A stretch of DNA of 64,000 nucleotides, from NCBI GenBank assembly GCA_002917775.1, contig KZ627160.1, positions 898,241 through 962,240 of the forward strand, written 5' to 3'. Shown in pieces: positions 33,563 to 44,645 of the stretch (positions are counted from its first letter, which is position 1; every line of letters starts with the position of its first letter). The position numbers and the translations under genes are program-made. The stretch comes from Glaciozyma antarctica PI12 (taxonomy: Eukaryota; Basidiomycota; Microbotryomycetes; Kriegeriales; Camptobasidiaceae). The notes under the pieces are model-generated. The model was given only the letters and a program-made list of their open reading frames with translations. It was not told the DNA's origin and ran no database searches.

Positions 33563-34522
33563 GCTGGCGAGCTTCGAGGTGAGTCCTTTCGCGTCCAAAA
33601 GCTCAAGAGATGCGAGCTGATACGTCGTTGTGGTCATAGGTTGCATGATTGCATTTGAGGAGCGGGGTAGAGCGGGGTAGCGTGCTTCTTGAATTTGAGC
33701 TTGACGATGTGTGTGCGAACTTGGCGCTGTTCTTTCTGCTCCTACTGTTTCCCTCTGCCTTCGTGCTCCTCAAATACTGCTCTCTCTTCCTTTGGCGGTA
33801 TCCAAAGCAGGGACGCCTTGAATCTCGTACGCTCAACCGCACCTCACGCTCCCTCTCGTTCCTCGCTCCTCACTTGGCCAGCCGCGACGCCCATCCTAGA
33901 GCATTCCCTTAGCTCCACTACTGCTCCCCAATTCCGCAAAATCCACTGCACTCAAACAGGCGTCCCTCAACCTCGTGCGCGCGCTCTCTTCATCCACTCT
34001 CGCTGCGCGGGGTTCGTCCTCTCCCACGCAGCTCGCGCAGACGGCGTTCTTTCTCTCATCTGCTTCCCGCGTCTATAACTCACGCCTAACACTGGAGGGA
34101 TCCCGCTAGAACGCTGAAAAGTTGCTTCTCTCCTCCATCGCAGGAAGTCTCGCTGAGCGAAGGATCGCGCGCAACGGCGAGGACGGCGCTGAGATCGATT
34201 CTGCTCACGAAATGGGATCGCAGACGCGGGTTAGATTGTAAGCAGATGCAACTCGTACTTGCTCGATATCGTCAACTTGGATGCCAGGCGTTCGTCGCCA
34301 AAAAATCTCCTCGCATCTCCGTGCGAAGCCTCGTCTCTCCCTCCTCTTCTCGACCACTCCAACACGTACTCGCAAGCAGATCATACGCCAAACACACTCT
34401 CCAAACGACTCTGAATGGTTCTGAAACGGCGTGTGGCTTGCTGCGTAGCACGTAATCTCCTCCCTCCTCCTCCCTCGTCCTCCATCTCTTCCGAACGACA
34501 AGCACAACCCAACCGTAATGGT
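33563..34522. other. intergenic region with no gene seen
   Basis: About 960 bp between the F-box gene and the 3' end of RPL21. No frame has coding-like codon use and no RNA gene was recognised. Confidence 0.4.
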
Positions 34523-35352
34523 TTAAATGTGGGTATCTGCATTCAAAGACAGGATCAGCGAACGTCCCAGCGAATCTCTGAAGAGAGGAAGAGGACGAAC
34601 CATAAGGAATGGGGGTAAGAGTCTGGGGGATGTTGTCCTTGGTCGAGACGGTGCGCGACTCGCGGGGAGCAGCGGGGAATCGCTTGAGGATGATCGTCTC
34701 TCCAGCAGCCTTGGCAGCCGTCTTGGCCGCCGCGTTCGCCTTGACGCGGTTGAGGAAGTCATCGCGGCTGCGAGGGGGTGGGGAGTAAGGTTAGCTCGGG
34801 TCGAGGGGAGGACCGGGGGCGGAGGGAAACGTGGGGAACGGGACGAACCACTTGGAGTGCTTGACGTGCTCAATGCGGAGGTTGACGCGCTTCTCCATGT
34901 AGCGGTTGCCGACGACCTTGTAGACAATGACTCCGACAGCGCGGGCAGTCACGTTGTACACGATTCCGGTGCGTCTGCGAGGGCGAGTGGGTTAGCTCGT
35001 GGACTTGGGGGCGGAGAGGGGGGAGGTCGAGGGTAGGGGAGGGGAGGGCGAGGGGAGAAGAGAGTCGAAGGGGCGAGGTCGAGGTGGGCGGGTCGAGGGA
35101 GGGGTTGGGGCGAGGACGTTGGCGAGGTGGGGGGAGAGTCGAGGAAAGAACGGAGAGCAAGGACATGTGGACGCACCCGTGGTAGAACTTGTGGGGCATA
35201 CCCTTCTGCTGGGCCGAGTTCGCCTTGATGTCGACGATGTCTCCGACCTTGTAGACGCGGAGGAAGGTAGTCAAGGGGATCATTCCCGATTGCTTGAACC
35301 CCCTCTTGAACATGTGGCGCGTGCGCGCACGCATTCCGAACGAGTGAGGCAT
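34523..35352 (-). CDS. RPL21: 60S ribosomal protein L21 (eL21)
   Basis: Four-exon minus-strand gene. ATG 35350-35352 gives [20 protein letters not shown], then [20 protein letters not shown] and GMPHKFYHG. The next exons give [60 protein letters not shown] and [18 protein letters not shown]. The last intron is joined to end in PIPYDTHI, the expected C-terminus, at 34523. eL21 sits near the central protuberance and 5S rRNA of the large subunit. All conserved segments are present. The 5' leader appears to carry two introns and a microexon (36008-36021), described separately. A pyrimidine-rich leader lies at about 36088-36130. Confidence 0.95.
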
Positions 35353-35369
35353 GCTGAGTTAGGGTAGGT

Positions 35370-36007
35370 CTGTGGAAGGGAGAGATGTGTTAGCGCGTGC
35401 TCGCAGGGCGGGTGCGGTTGTGGCGCCGAGAGCGCGATAGGGCCCGATAGCATCCACTGCTCCCACTGTCCCGTCCTCTGCTTCCGAGAGCAGGACAGGC
35501 CACAGATGATAGGCTTCAGCGGACCCTCCCTCCTCCCCTCGAATGCAGCGATGAAGTCCTCCCCAACTCGACGGCGCTCCCCCCCTCCCAGCTCCACGCC
35601 ATCTCCCCGGCCACCCTCAGCGCGTCCACGAGGAGATGTCCAGCCCTCGTGAACTGCCCGAGCAGAGGTTCTACCTGCCCTGCCTCCCCCCACTCAGCCC
35701 TCCCCCGCGACTCCCTCCCTGCGCCCGATGATAGTCTCCCCCTCCTGGAGAGCACGCCGAGCACCCAGCGGAAGCGTCGCAAAGGGTGCAACAGCACTGC
35801 AGCTGCCCAGCTCGATGGAGCAAGACCCCGACCAGCGCTTCGCCCTCCCTGCTCCCGCTTCGCCCTCACGCCTCCCTCGATAAAACCTTCTCTTCCTCCT
35901 CCTCCCGATTCTCCCACAGCTCCACGCAGACAGGTTCCCCCGCGCTGAATCCAAGTGGGGTCGAACGAGTTTTTGTCGAGTCGAGGGTGGGGGAGTTGGT
36001 GACTTAC
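35370..36007 (-). other. 638-nt 5'UTR intron of RPL21
   Basis: A donor GTAAGT (36002-36007 on the complement) and an acceptor CTTCCACAG with a CTAAC branch site (near 35390-35400) bracket the segment. The acceptor lies 17 nt before the RPL21 start codon. Open frames inside are low-complexity and not coding-like. Confidence 0.6.
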
Positions 36008-36021
36008 GGGGAGGGTGGAAG
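36008..36021 (-). other. candidate 14-nt non-coding microexon in the RPL21 leader
   Basis: The 14 bases CTTCCACCCTCCCC (complement) lie between an acceptor (CCTTCACAG) and a donor (GTAAGT). The upstream intron, 36022-36087, has a standard donor GTGCGT and a CTAAC branch site. A spliced leader would join a pyrimidine-rich first exon, this microexon and the start-codon exon. Confidence 0.55.
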
Positions 36022-36087
36022 CTGTGAAGGGGTGAAGGGAGAGAGGTTAGCTCAGTCTGCTGAAGGTGTGGCTGCAGAGCTACGCAC

Positions 36088-37156
36088 GATTGACTACGGA
36101 GGGAAGAGGTCTGCTTGGGCGGAAGAGTTTTGCATCCTCAGAGTCAGAATTAGTAGCAAGTAGTAGTCCGCTCAGTCCCAGCTTCGCAATGGGTTTCTCG
36201 CTCTTCTTCAGGCTCAGGGCACGCTATTCTGGATAGTGCAGATCACTCGAAGTAAGTGAGCAGGTAGCAGCGTCTTCTCGCTGGACGAGCGAGGTCGAAT
36301 CAGCCAAAACTATCGCGCCAATCCTCCAATCTCTCGCTCCCATTCCTCTCGCTCCACCTCCTATCAACGTACACGAGCTCGGAGCATAGCAATTCGGAAG
36401 GCAGCGTATATGCACTCTTGTAGGCCGAAGAATCTGCATGCAGAGCGGAAGATCCGGAGCTGAAGACTCTCCTTGCAAATTCAATCCCGGCCTCCGCTGA
36501 GGCTGCTGTCCCGTTGACCGCGTTCTTGCAGCAATCCACCTCCTAACACCCCAATTAAATCCCAATTACCATCTTCCCCCGCTCCCCTTAGATCCCTGCT
36601 CGATTTGTCCCCGGAAATCGCTCAACACCACCGCCCGGCGACTTCGCTCCTTGCTTCACCGACTAGTCCTCGCTTCGTCTGCAATGGCACAACCACTACA
36701 TCTAGCAGAGTGTACAGATTACGTGTACACGAAGTAGCTGGCTCGAACGCGGGAAATGGGAGGCTCCGTGCGATCTGACATGCGGAGACGGCGTGGCGAA
36801 GCAGCTGTTCAAACGAGATCCGGTGCCTCGTGCTGGTCGAGCAGTTCGTGTTTGTACAAAGAAAGCTGTCGGAGAGCGGCAGGAGTCAAAGACGCGGCGC
36901 TGGTGCGCACCGGCGCGTGAACCTCGCAGCTTGCGGGAGGAGAGGATGGTATCGCTGGCCGCTGCCGCCGCTTGGTTAGGTCTCCTCCAAGCTAGAGCAC
37001 CCTCTGAGCAGTTCCAAGCAGTGAACGCGCGAGAATCGACCTCATCGCAGGAGAACAAGCCCTCCAAAACGCTCGCTGAGCCAAAGTCGAGGCCGCCGGG
37101 TACTTCGCCGGCTCCTTCGCTCCTCCTCTCTCTCCCTCTCCCCACACGCCGCCGAA
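36088..37156. promoter_or_regulatory. intergenic between divergent RPL21 and PEX14
   Basis: About 1.07 kb. The left end contains the RPL21 first leader exon and promoter, the right end the PEX14 promoter. A short imperfect palindrome (GTGTAC...GTACAC) lies near 36712-36732. No gene seen. Confidence 0.4.
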
Positions 37157-38600
37157 ATGTCGCGCGGCGCCCTCCTCTCCTCAGCCATCTCCTTCCTCCG
37201 AGACCCCTCCACCGCCTCCTCCCCCCTCGCCCAACGCATCGCCTTCCTCGAATCCAAAGGCCTCACCCCTCCCGAGATCGAGCAGGCTCTTGCGGCTGCC
37301 TCGGGGAACGCACCGGTGCAGCAGTATGGTGGCGTGGGAGCGAGGGAGTTTGAGCGCGATTGGAGGGATTGGTTCATTATGGGAGTGATTGGGGGCACGG
37401 TCGGGTATGTCGCCGTCAAGCTGGCCAAGGTAAGTCGCTTGCTTGTGGTTTGGGAGGGTGTGGGCTACGTAAGGAAGGCTAGGCGTAGGGGCAAAGGGAC
37501 GCGGGGAGCTGCAGCTGCTCGTTGGAGCCGTCACATGCTCGAGGGCGGGAGAGGGCCGAGGGGATGGATGCTGCCACAGACCTGCCGCCTGAGAGGGATA
37601 GAGGGCGGGGCACACAGTGCTGCTTGAATCTATGCTCTACTTCTCAGCCTTTGCGGCGAGCACGAGGAGCTGGGGCTCAGCGGGGGCAGCTTCGCCGGAC
37701 GTCTCCTCATGAGCCGGTCTTGAGGTGGTGTTCACACTCGCACATTCTGAAGAGGGTGAACGTGCCAGCTGTAACCTCTTTGTAGAGCTATCCCTGCCCA
37801 TACATCAGCTGCTCTAAACCGAACCAGTACTAACCCTCCTCTCTACTCTCGCAGAAATACATCATCCCCCACCTCCAACCCCCCTCCGAATCCGACCTCG
37901 AAGCCGCCCAAAAAGCTCTCGAAGCCAAATACGACGAAGCCTCCGAGCTCCTCAAGTCCCTCCAAGTCTCAACCGACAGCATCGCCGCCTCCCTCGACGA
38001 GCAAAAGGCTGCGGTGGAGAGGGACTTGGTTGAGGTTCGCAAGGCGGTCGAGGAGATGAGAGCTGGGGAGGCGAAGAGGGAGGAAGAAGCGCGGAAGATC
38101 AAGGAGCAGGTCGACGAGATTGTCAGCAGTCTACCGAACGTACGTCCTCCCTCTCCCCACCCTCGCTCTCAAGCTAACTCTCACCCGAACGACAGATGCT
38201 AGAAAAGCAAGCCTTGTCCCAAGCCCAATCCCTCGCCGACCTCCAAACCGAGCTCAAATCTCTCAAGTCCCTCCTCATCGCTCGTCGTCCCGTCCTCCCC
38301 ACTTCCTCCTCTTCCACCGTCCCTACCACCGCAGCGGCACCGGAACCCCCAGCTCGCACCTCCTCTTTCGGCGTTCGCTCCCCCGGGATCCCCTCGTGGC
38401 AACTCAAGAGCGCAGCGATGACTCCCGCACCGACGCCGGGAGCGATGTACACCGCTCCGACGGTGGCGAGTACGCCGTTGGAGGCTGCGGCGCCGCCGTT
38501 CGTTCCTGCTGCGGTGGTGGAGGATACGAGTGCCAGTGGGGTGTTGGTGGAGAAGGAGGATGCGCCGGTGGTGGAGGAGGCGAAGGAGGTCGTGGTGTAA
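37157..38600 (+). CDS. PEX14: peroxisomal docking protein PEX14
   Basis: Three-exon plus-strand gene. ATG 37157 gives MSRGALLSSAISFLRDPSTA, with PLAQRIAFLESKGLTPPEIE and QALAAAS: the conserved Pex14 N-terminal domain that binds WxxxF/Y motifs of the import receptor Pex5. A hydrophobic segment follows (WFIMGVIGGTVGYVAVKLAK), then after a 415-nt intron (37440-37854) a coiled coil (SESDLEAAQKALEAKYDEAS to about KEQVDEIVSSL). The last exon has more coiled coil and a Pro/Ser-rich tail ending in acidic residues. Pex14 with Pex13 forms the docking site for matrix protein import at the peroxisome membrane. Motif order and size (about 310 residues) fit fungal Pex14. Intact. Confidence 0.93.
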
Positions 38601-39307
38601 TCGAGAGTCTTATGGATTCAGCTCGCTCGTGATGGGCTCTCATTGCTGGGTGGTTCCTCGTTTTCGACGTCCGTCTTCGTACAGCTATGCACTGCCCTCT
38701 CCCCACCTCACTCCTCTCCCGCTTTCATCCCCCATCGCTCTCAAGCTCATCTACAGCGGCCCCTCGCACGGCAAGGAACTAGTTGCTCCGTCGGCGAGCG
38801 TCTGAAGCAGAGGGGCAAGGACTGTCGTGGAGCTCTTGGCAGAGTAAAGTGCTAGTGGTGTGGAGGGGAGGATGATCGATGGCCGTGAGGCCGGCTGGAC
38901 CACCGAGTGCGCCGAGCTTCGGACCCTCCCTGATCCACGCTCTGGAGCAGCAGAGCAGCGACGATGGGGATGAGAATAAGGCTGGATCGTGAGTGTTGAG
39001 TATTGAGGAAACTGGGGACGGAGCAGTGGGAGCAGAGGGTAGGAGCAACCGCACAGTTCGAGTCTCTCGCTCGCTCGCTTCCAACTTTGCCAGCCCACGA
39101 CGCAGGTAGCGTCAGCTTGTACTGCGTCAAAGTACCTCGATACCAGCAGGGGGAAGCGGGGGGAAAGCGCAAACAGACCGCCATCGCACCGCTCTCACCG
39201 CGCAACACTTCGCACGCACTCCGACACCTCTCTCATCTCTCCCTTTTCGTACCCGATGCAAAACAGCCATCGGTTCCCTCCATATCCCTCTTTACTACTC
39301 CGCACGC
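38601..39307. other. interval between convergent PEX14 and INH1
   Basis: About 700 bp that should contain both 3'UTRs. No gene or RNA recognised. Confidence 0.4.
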
Positions 39308-40800
39308 CTACTTCTTCTCGTTGGCAACGACGGTCGACTCGAGCGCCGAGTGGTCCTTCTCAAGCTGCTGGAGGTGCTTCTTGGACGCCTCGATAGACTT
39401 TGCGAGAGCCTTGAGCTTCTCGACTTCCTGTGGGCGGGAGAGAAAAGGTCAGTGAGAGGGTCAGTGAGAGGGTTGTGGTGGAAATGCCTTTAGCGCGACG
39501 CTGGGGAGTCTATCGGCAGGAACGCGCCTGCAATTCACAGGAAGCTCCCGTCGAAGTTCGCCCGGCATGTCGTGGTCGTTCTTGACCCAACAGGCGCAAA
39601 ATCGACTTTCAACGAGCCGCCCTTGTCAAGCGGCTTCGCGCGCCGCGAAGTTCGTCGCTTGAGAGCCGTATCGTCGTCCGTCGAGGTCTTCCTGCTTCGG
39701 ATCCGAGAAGGGTAACCAGCCAAGCTCGCGTGTGGCTCCGCTAGCTCGACACACAGGCTGTGCCCGTTTGGTGCCGCTGCAAACGCGCCGAACTCAGGAG
39801 GATAACAGCTCGGGAGCCGTCTCGCGTCGAGAAAGCGCTACGAGCGTCAGCCTGGTCGCGGCGCGCTTGCTTCTTGAACCACTCCAAAGCGAGCAGCAAA
39901 GTACGAAGACCGAGGAAGAGCTGCTGGTCCGCAGAAGGCCGCTGGCGAGCGCAACGCAGGATGCTCGCAGACAGCCAACGCCTAAGGCACGTTTGCGCAA
40001 GGCGATCGTCCACCACTCCGGGCCTTCTCGTACCACGCCTGCTCCGCTATTCCTGGAAGAAGCTTTATCCTCTCTCCTCACCTCTCGTCCCCTTCTAGCT
40101 GCTGCTCGAAGGAGTGTCAAGGTGACGAGGACGCCGATCCAGGGATGTGGAAGCGATCTTGTTGCAACCGGTAGAGAGAGAGGGGCATCAGTCGCAACCC
40201 ACAGATTAGAACTCGCTCCCGCTGCAAGCGAGAGAGACCTCCATCTGTGTCGTCGAGAACGTACCTCCCTCAGCCAGTCTTTCGACGGAGAGGAACCGCA
40301 TGATGACGCGCTGCGATGAGGAGAACAGCGGGATCATGCCCCCAGCTTCATCAGCTAAAGGTGGACCTTTCGCTAGCCCTTCCGCCGAGCTCGTCGTCGT
40401 CGTCTGGGCTCGAGCCCGAGGTGGCCCGATGAGGGTCCTGCCTCGAGTCCAGCTCCCCCACTGCTCCACCAGAAGCTCCACCACACTGCAATCCTCCCTC
40501 CACTCCCTCCAAAGCCAGCTCAACGACCCGCCAGCTTCCCGCCGCTGCACCGAACCTCCCACCTTGCAACCCGTCATCCAACTCACATGCTCGTGAATGT
40601 ACATCTCCTCGGCAGCCTTCTCGCGCTTGTTGAACGCGTTAGCTCCCTTGCCACTGGGTGCTCCCTCGGACCTGCGAGTTCGTAGATGGGAAAAGTTAGC
40701 TGGGGACTGGAAGGAAGAGGCGGGAAGGTGAGTACGCTGCGAGGGCGGAGGTGGAGAAGGCGCGGAGGGAGCGGGTCGAGAGGCGGACGGCGGAGAGCAT
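39308..40800 (-). CDS. INH1: mitochondrial F1Fo-ATPase inhibitor (IF1/INH1)
   Basis: Minus-strand gene encoding about 90 residues in three exons. ATG 40798-40800 opens a mitochondrial presequence rich in Ser/Arg/Leu (MLSAVRLSTRSLRAFSTSAL). Exon 2 (40587-40671) gives SEGAPSGKGANAFNKREKAA then EEMYIHEH. Exon 3 (39308-39427) gives EVEKLKALAKSIEASKKHLQ and a coiled-coil tail ending in NEKK. The block FNKREKAAEEMYIHEHEVEK is the minimal inhibitory helix of IF1 proteins, which plugs the F1 catalytic interface and stops ATP hydrolysis when the proton gradient collapses. The intron between exons 2 and 3 is 1,159 nt (39428-40586), far longer than usual here, with standard ends and phase 0. It is divergent from ATP14, 190 bp away. 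Confidence 0.92.
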
Positions 40801-40990
40801 GGTGATGGTCTGGTTGGAGTGGTTGGTGGGGTAGGTGGAGTGGTGTGGTTGTTGGCTGAGGAGCGACGACGAGCTGGCCAGCGAGAGAAGCTGGGCCTAC
40901 CTGCCTAGGGCCAAAAAGTCGAATTTCTCTAAGTTCCCTCCCGACTTCTTCCCTCCCAGGCTCACTCTCACCAGACAACTTACTCCCATC
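40801..40990. promoter_or_regulatory. shared divergent promoter of INH1 and ATP14
   Basis: Only 190 bp separate the two start codons, so both leaders and core promoters must lie here. The interval is pyrimidine-rich near ATP14. No specific factor site is recognised, but both products belong to the mitochondrial ATP synthase, so co-regulation is likely (inference). Confidence 0.7.
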
Positions 40991-41903
40991 ATGTTCTCCG
41001 CTCTCCGTGTCTCCGTAAGCTCATCCAGTCGAACGTGAACTCAGAGGAACCACCCCGGCTGACTTGGGACCCGCGCAGGCCCGTCCTCTCGCCTTCCGCG
41101 CTCGCCAGTTCTCCGTCGCGAGCGTCGTTCGCAAGGGTCAGTCTGTCGTGGTCCACTAGAGGAAGAGAGGATAGCTGATACTGGTGGCGAGAAGACCTCG
41201 TGCAGGACCTCTACTTGAAGGAGCTCAAGGCGTACAAGCCTAGTGCTGCCGTCAGTCTCCGTCCTTGGCCCTCTCCGCCCCCGGCCCTAGCTGACCGTGC
41301 TTCTCTCCTCTCCTCTCCCTGCTCCCTCCTCCTCTTGCCCTCCGCACCCGACCAACCGCCCCTCTCTCTTCACGCCGATCGTCTCGCAACAACCGAACCA
41401 TCCTCCCTCCCCACCCGCCTACGAATCCACCAACCCGCAGGCCGCCGACCACGCCGGTGCCGTCAAAGCTTACTCGACCCCCGCCGTCCCTACCGCCCCC
41501 GTTGTTCCTGACGCCGCCGCCCTCGCCGCTGAGCTCGAGGCTTACGATGCGTGAGTCGCCGCTTCTCTTTCTCGTGTCGTGGGTGCGGGCGTGGCAGGGA
41601 TGTGGGTGTGGGAGTGGCGGGGCGTCTGGCTGCTGGGTTGGAACCGGTCGGCGTATGGGAGGGGAGACTTTGTTGCAGGTCTGCGTTCGCAACGGAAGGC
41701 GGAGAGCTGCTGTCCCAACCCACGATCCTCGAACTACACTGACCCTTCTCCCTCCCTCCCCTCCACCCCACGCGCGCAGTACCACCATCACCCCCGACGC
41801 CGCACCCGTCGCCGCCTCCGCCACTGAGGGAGCCGAGACCGAGGGAGCCGACGAGTACCTCCGTCTCGTCGAGGCCGATGTCAAGGTCGAGGCCAAGCAC
41901 TGA
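40991..41903 (+). CDS. ATP14: F1Fo-ATP synthase subunit h (ATP14), mitochondrial
   Basis: Five short exons on the plus strand. ATG 40991 gives MFSALRVS, joined to ARPLAFRARQFSVASVVRK, an import presequence. The next exon has DLVQDLYLKELKAYKPSAA, the hallmark of subunit h. After a longer intron of about 200 nt come ADHAGAVKAYSTPAVPTAPV and LAAELEAYDA, then a C-terminal acidic stretch with EGADEYLRLVEADVKVEAKH and a stop at 41901-41903. Subunit h is part of the peripheral stalk of the F1Fo-ATP synthase that holds F1 against rotation. Length after processing fits the family. All introns have GT-AG ends. It is divergent from INH1, which encodes the inhibitor of the same enzyme. Confidence 0.92.
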
Positions 41904-43819
41904 AAGGACGTAGAGTTATGCGAGGGGGAGGGAATGAGAAGCGTTTTAGATGCGGACTTTGGGCGGGGCGGGTGGGGAAGAAGAGGTGCGACGGTGAAGA
42001 GAGCAGGCACGTCCGCTGGGCTTGAGAGCTTCGGCCGTCTATCTGTCCTCGAGCAGCGCTGGCGTACCCTTTCCCGCTCGTTACTTCCCTATCTTGCCAT
42101 TGGAACAACACATCGTCGAAAGCTGCGAACCAAACCCAAAGTCGAAGCGCCGAAACCGACCTCACCTCTCCCTCACTTCGCAAACACTCTCGCAAACCTC
42201 TCGACACCCTTCCACAGCCGCTCACTACTCCTGCTTCACCTCCGACGCCCGCCGCCAGTCCAACGAACGACACTGCTCCCCGAAACGCTGCTCCGGCGTC
42301 ACTCGGCTCGCGGTCGAGCTCGAAGGTGAGCTTCCCTCGGTCGGTCAGTCGATCGGTCGGGCTGGAGCGTGGCGTGGGGGCCACTGGGGACGACACCGAC
42401 GAGCGCACAGGGAACGAGGTCGACTGCTTCCTCCGAGGGAGCTGTTGGGTAGTACTTGTTCCTCTTTTCGGCCTCGTTCGCAGGGGAGGAGGGAGGGGCT
42501 CTCGGCTGGGCACTGTGGAGGGAGGGGGACTCTGCGATGCGCTTTGGTTGCGCGAACCCTCATTCTGAGGGAGAGTCCGGTCGTGAGCGTCCTCGTCGAG
42601 TCTTCTGCTTCTTGCGAGAGGTGGGCGGTGGGCGTGGTGAGGAGGACGAGGCCTGGCTCGGACTGCTCGGGTGGTGAGCCACTCTTTCTAGAGGGGCGGA
42701 GCTGCTTGATACGTGTTGGTCGTCCTGGTTCTATCGCAAGGGGGGTTTGGCCGTCGGGATTTGTGCAGAGTCGGAAAGGTCTTGATTGCGGCGGGTCGAC
42801 TCGAGGGTTTGGTGAGCTAGCTTGCGAGGTTTGCTGAGCTTTCTTGTCGAGGGAAGCGGCGGAGCGAACGGGGGACAGGGTGAGCTCCTCTCAATATATT
42901 GCGCGGTGAGCCCTCCATCAGCGAGGAGAGCTGTCCAATCGAAAGTTGAGAGTGACTCGTTCTGTTCCCAGGCTTCTCAGCAGCGCGTTTTACTTGAACA
43001 GCAAGAAGAGCGAGGAGCTGGGCAGGCTGTACCTCGGCCCATCATCCAGAAATCTCTCTCTTCGCGAGGAGAGGCCCTGGTGATGGTTCCGAGGTGAAGG
43101 CACGCTTTGTTTTGCACCCTCATTCGCAGGGATAGCTCGACTCTGCGGATGGGAAGGAGAGCGGCGCAGGTCGCAGCCCAGCGAGAACGGGCTCGCAAGC
43201 GCAGTTTCGCTCGGTACCTTCTGCAGCCGTTTGACGCCTGGAGAAGGTGGAGCGTGCACTAGAGAAGGAGAAGCGCGGGGATTCGAGCACGTTTTGGCTA
43301 GCGAGGCACCTCCACGGCGGAGGAGGTGCGAGCTGTCCCCTTGAGTAGGAAGTCGTCCTCGCTTTGCGCTAGTGGTTTATCGCCAGATCAGTTGGATCAA
43401 CTTTCTCACCTGTTGAGTGCGCAACCTCACCGCCAGCAGCTCTCTGGCGTTGGGTCTCCAGCTATAGATCTGAACGAGGTGTTCGACGTCGCAGTGCTGG
43501 TAAATCTTGTTGCTGTCGCAGAGCAGACCTCTTTGCGCTTGGTGTCGAGTCGAGACCCGCCAGAAGGGGAATGCGCAATAGAAAGCGTGCACTTTAGCCG
43601 CAGAACGAGCGTTTTCCAGAGCGATGCGAGAGAAAGCAGGTGGCGAAGCGAGGTGGCTTCGCAACTTCACACGTCCGCAACGAACTCCTCGCACTCTTCC
43701 TGGTCACCAGCTTGCCCCTCCTCTGCGCGTCTCCAGATCCGTTTGATGAGCTATCGTCCCATAAATTACTCGTCCATCCCCTTCATACAACATGTAATGC
43801 ACTAACGTCGTCCAAGCCC
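41904..43819. other. 1.9-kb interval with possible unrecognised exons
   Basis: No firm gene. Several exon-like pieces flanked by splice signals lie on the plus strand, for example one near 42970-43096 (ASQQRVLLEQQEERGAGQAV) followed after a short intron by MGRRAAQVAAQRERARKRSF and FARYLLQPFDAWRRWSVH, stopping near 43262. These read like a short basic protein, but no start or family is found. A further open frame at 43326-43805 has no family resemblance. The interval also holds the 3' flanks of ATP14 and of the PPxY gene. Confidence 0.35.
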
Positions 43820-44645
43820 TCAATCCCTGCGATCCCTCCGCTCTCCCTCCTGCTCACTCCGCTCCACCACGGGCGCGACAGAAGGCGTAACTCCCTCGAA
43901 CCTCTCCCCAGCCTCCTCGATCCCGACCGTCCTCATTCCCTCACTCGAGCCCGCAACAGTCCCCGCATCCACCTCCTGTCCCGCTCCTCCCACCTCCGCC
44001 TCCCGATCACTCATAACCCCTTCATCCTCGTACTTTGGCGGAGGAGGAACGTATGCTGGAGGAGCGGCGCTGTCCCCGGGATGGTACGTCCGAGAAGGGC
44101 GCGCGGTGACGGCGCCGTATTGAGGGTGGGAAGTGGGGACGGCGGTGCCGGCGGTTCGGAGGGAGGAGAGAGGGGTGGAGAGGTAGGAGAGGGAATGGGG
44201 AGCGGTGGCTGTGCAGCAGAGGTTAGCGATCGAGGTTGCGGGGGAGGAGGAACGAGGACGCACTCTCTCGGTATGTTGGCAAGCCACCTTCTTCTCCACG
44301 CCGGCTGAGCTCCATACGATCTCGCCCTACGTTGCGGCGGATACGGCGGGTGTACAGGATGCGCTGTGGGGAGGAGCGTGGGGTCAGCTGTCGGCGCTCG
44401 TACAGGGGCATTCCGGCGGGGCAGGACGCACGCTGGTGACGGTTAGCACGAGCATCACTAGGACGGCGAGAGCAATGGCGCCGTAGTATCTGCGATTGGC
44501 AAAGGTTCAGCAAGGCCCTCGCGATGGCGAGGAATGGAAGCAAAGCTCACGTTGCGGCGCCGACGGAGGATGCTCCGCCTCCTCCAGACGATTCGGTGGG
44601 TGTGGGAAGGGCGGAGGTGGGTGTCTCTGTTGTGGGTGTACTCAT
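43820..44645 (-). CDS. single-pass membrane protein with PPxY motifs
   Basis: Four-exon minus-strand gene. ATG 44643-44645 gives a short Thr/Ser/Pro-rich N-terminus (MSTPTTETPTSALPTPTESS) likely outside the cell or lumenal. One transmembrane helix (YYGAIALAVLVMLVLTVTS) follows, then a basic stop-transfer stretch (RILYTRRIRRNVGRDR). The cytosolic tail contains LPTY, PPAY and PPPKY, that is PY motifs of the kind bound by WW domains of the ubiquitin ligase Rsp5/Nedd4. The architecture resembles fungal Rsp5-adaptor membrane proteins, but no family is certain; the adaptor role is inference. It starts 285 bp downstream of the end of the 7-TM-like gene on the same strand. Intron ends are standard and all joins are in frame. 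Confidence 0.7.

Noticed and set aside
42022-42837. 271-residue plus frame in the gap after ATP14
   Set aside because: Codon use is poor, composition is Arg/Ser/Gly-rich and splice signals interrupt it; no family.
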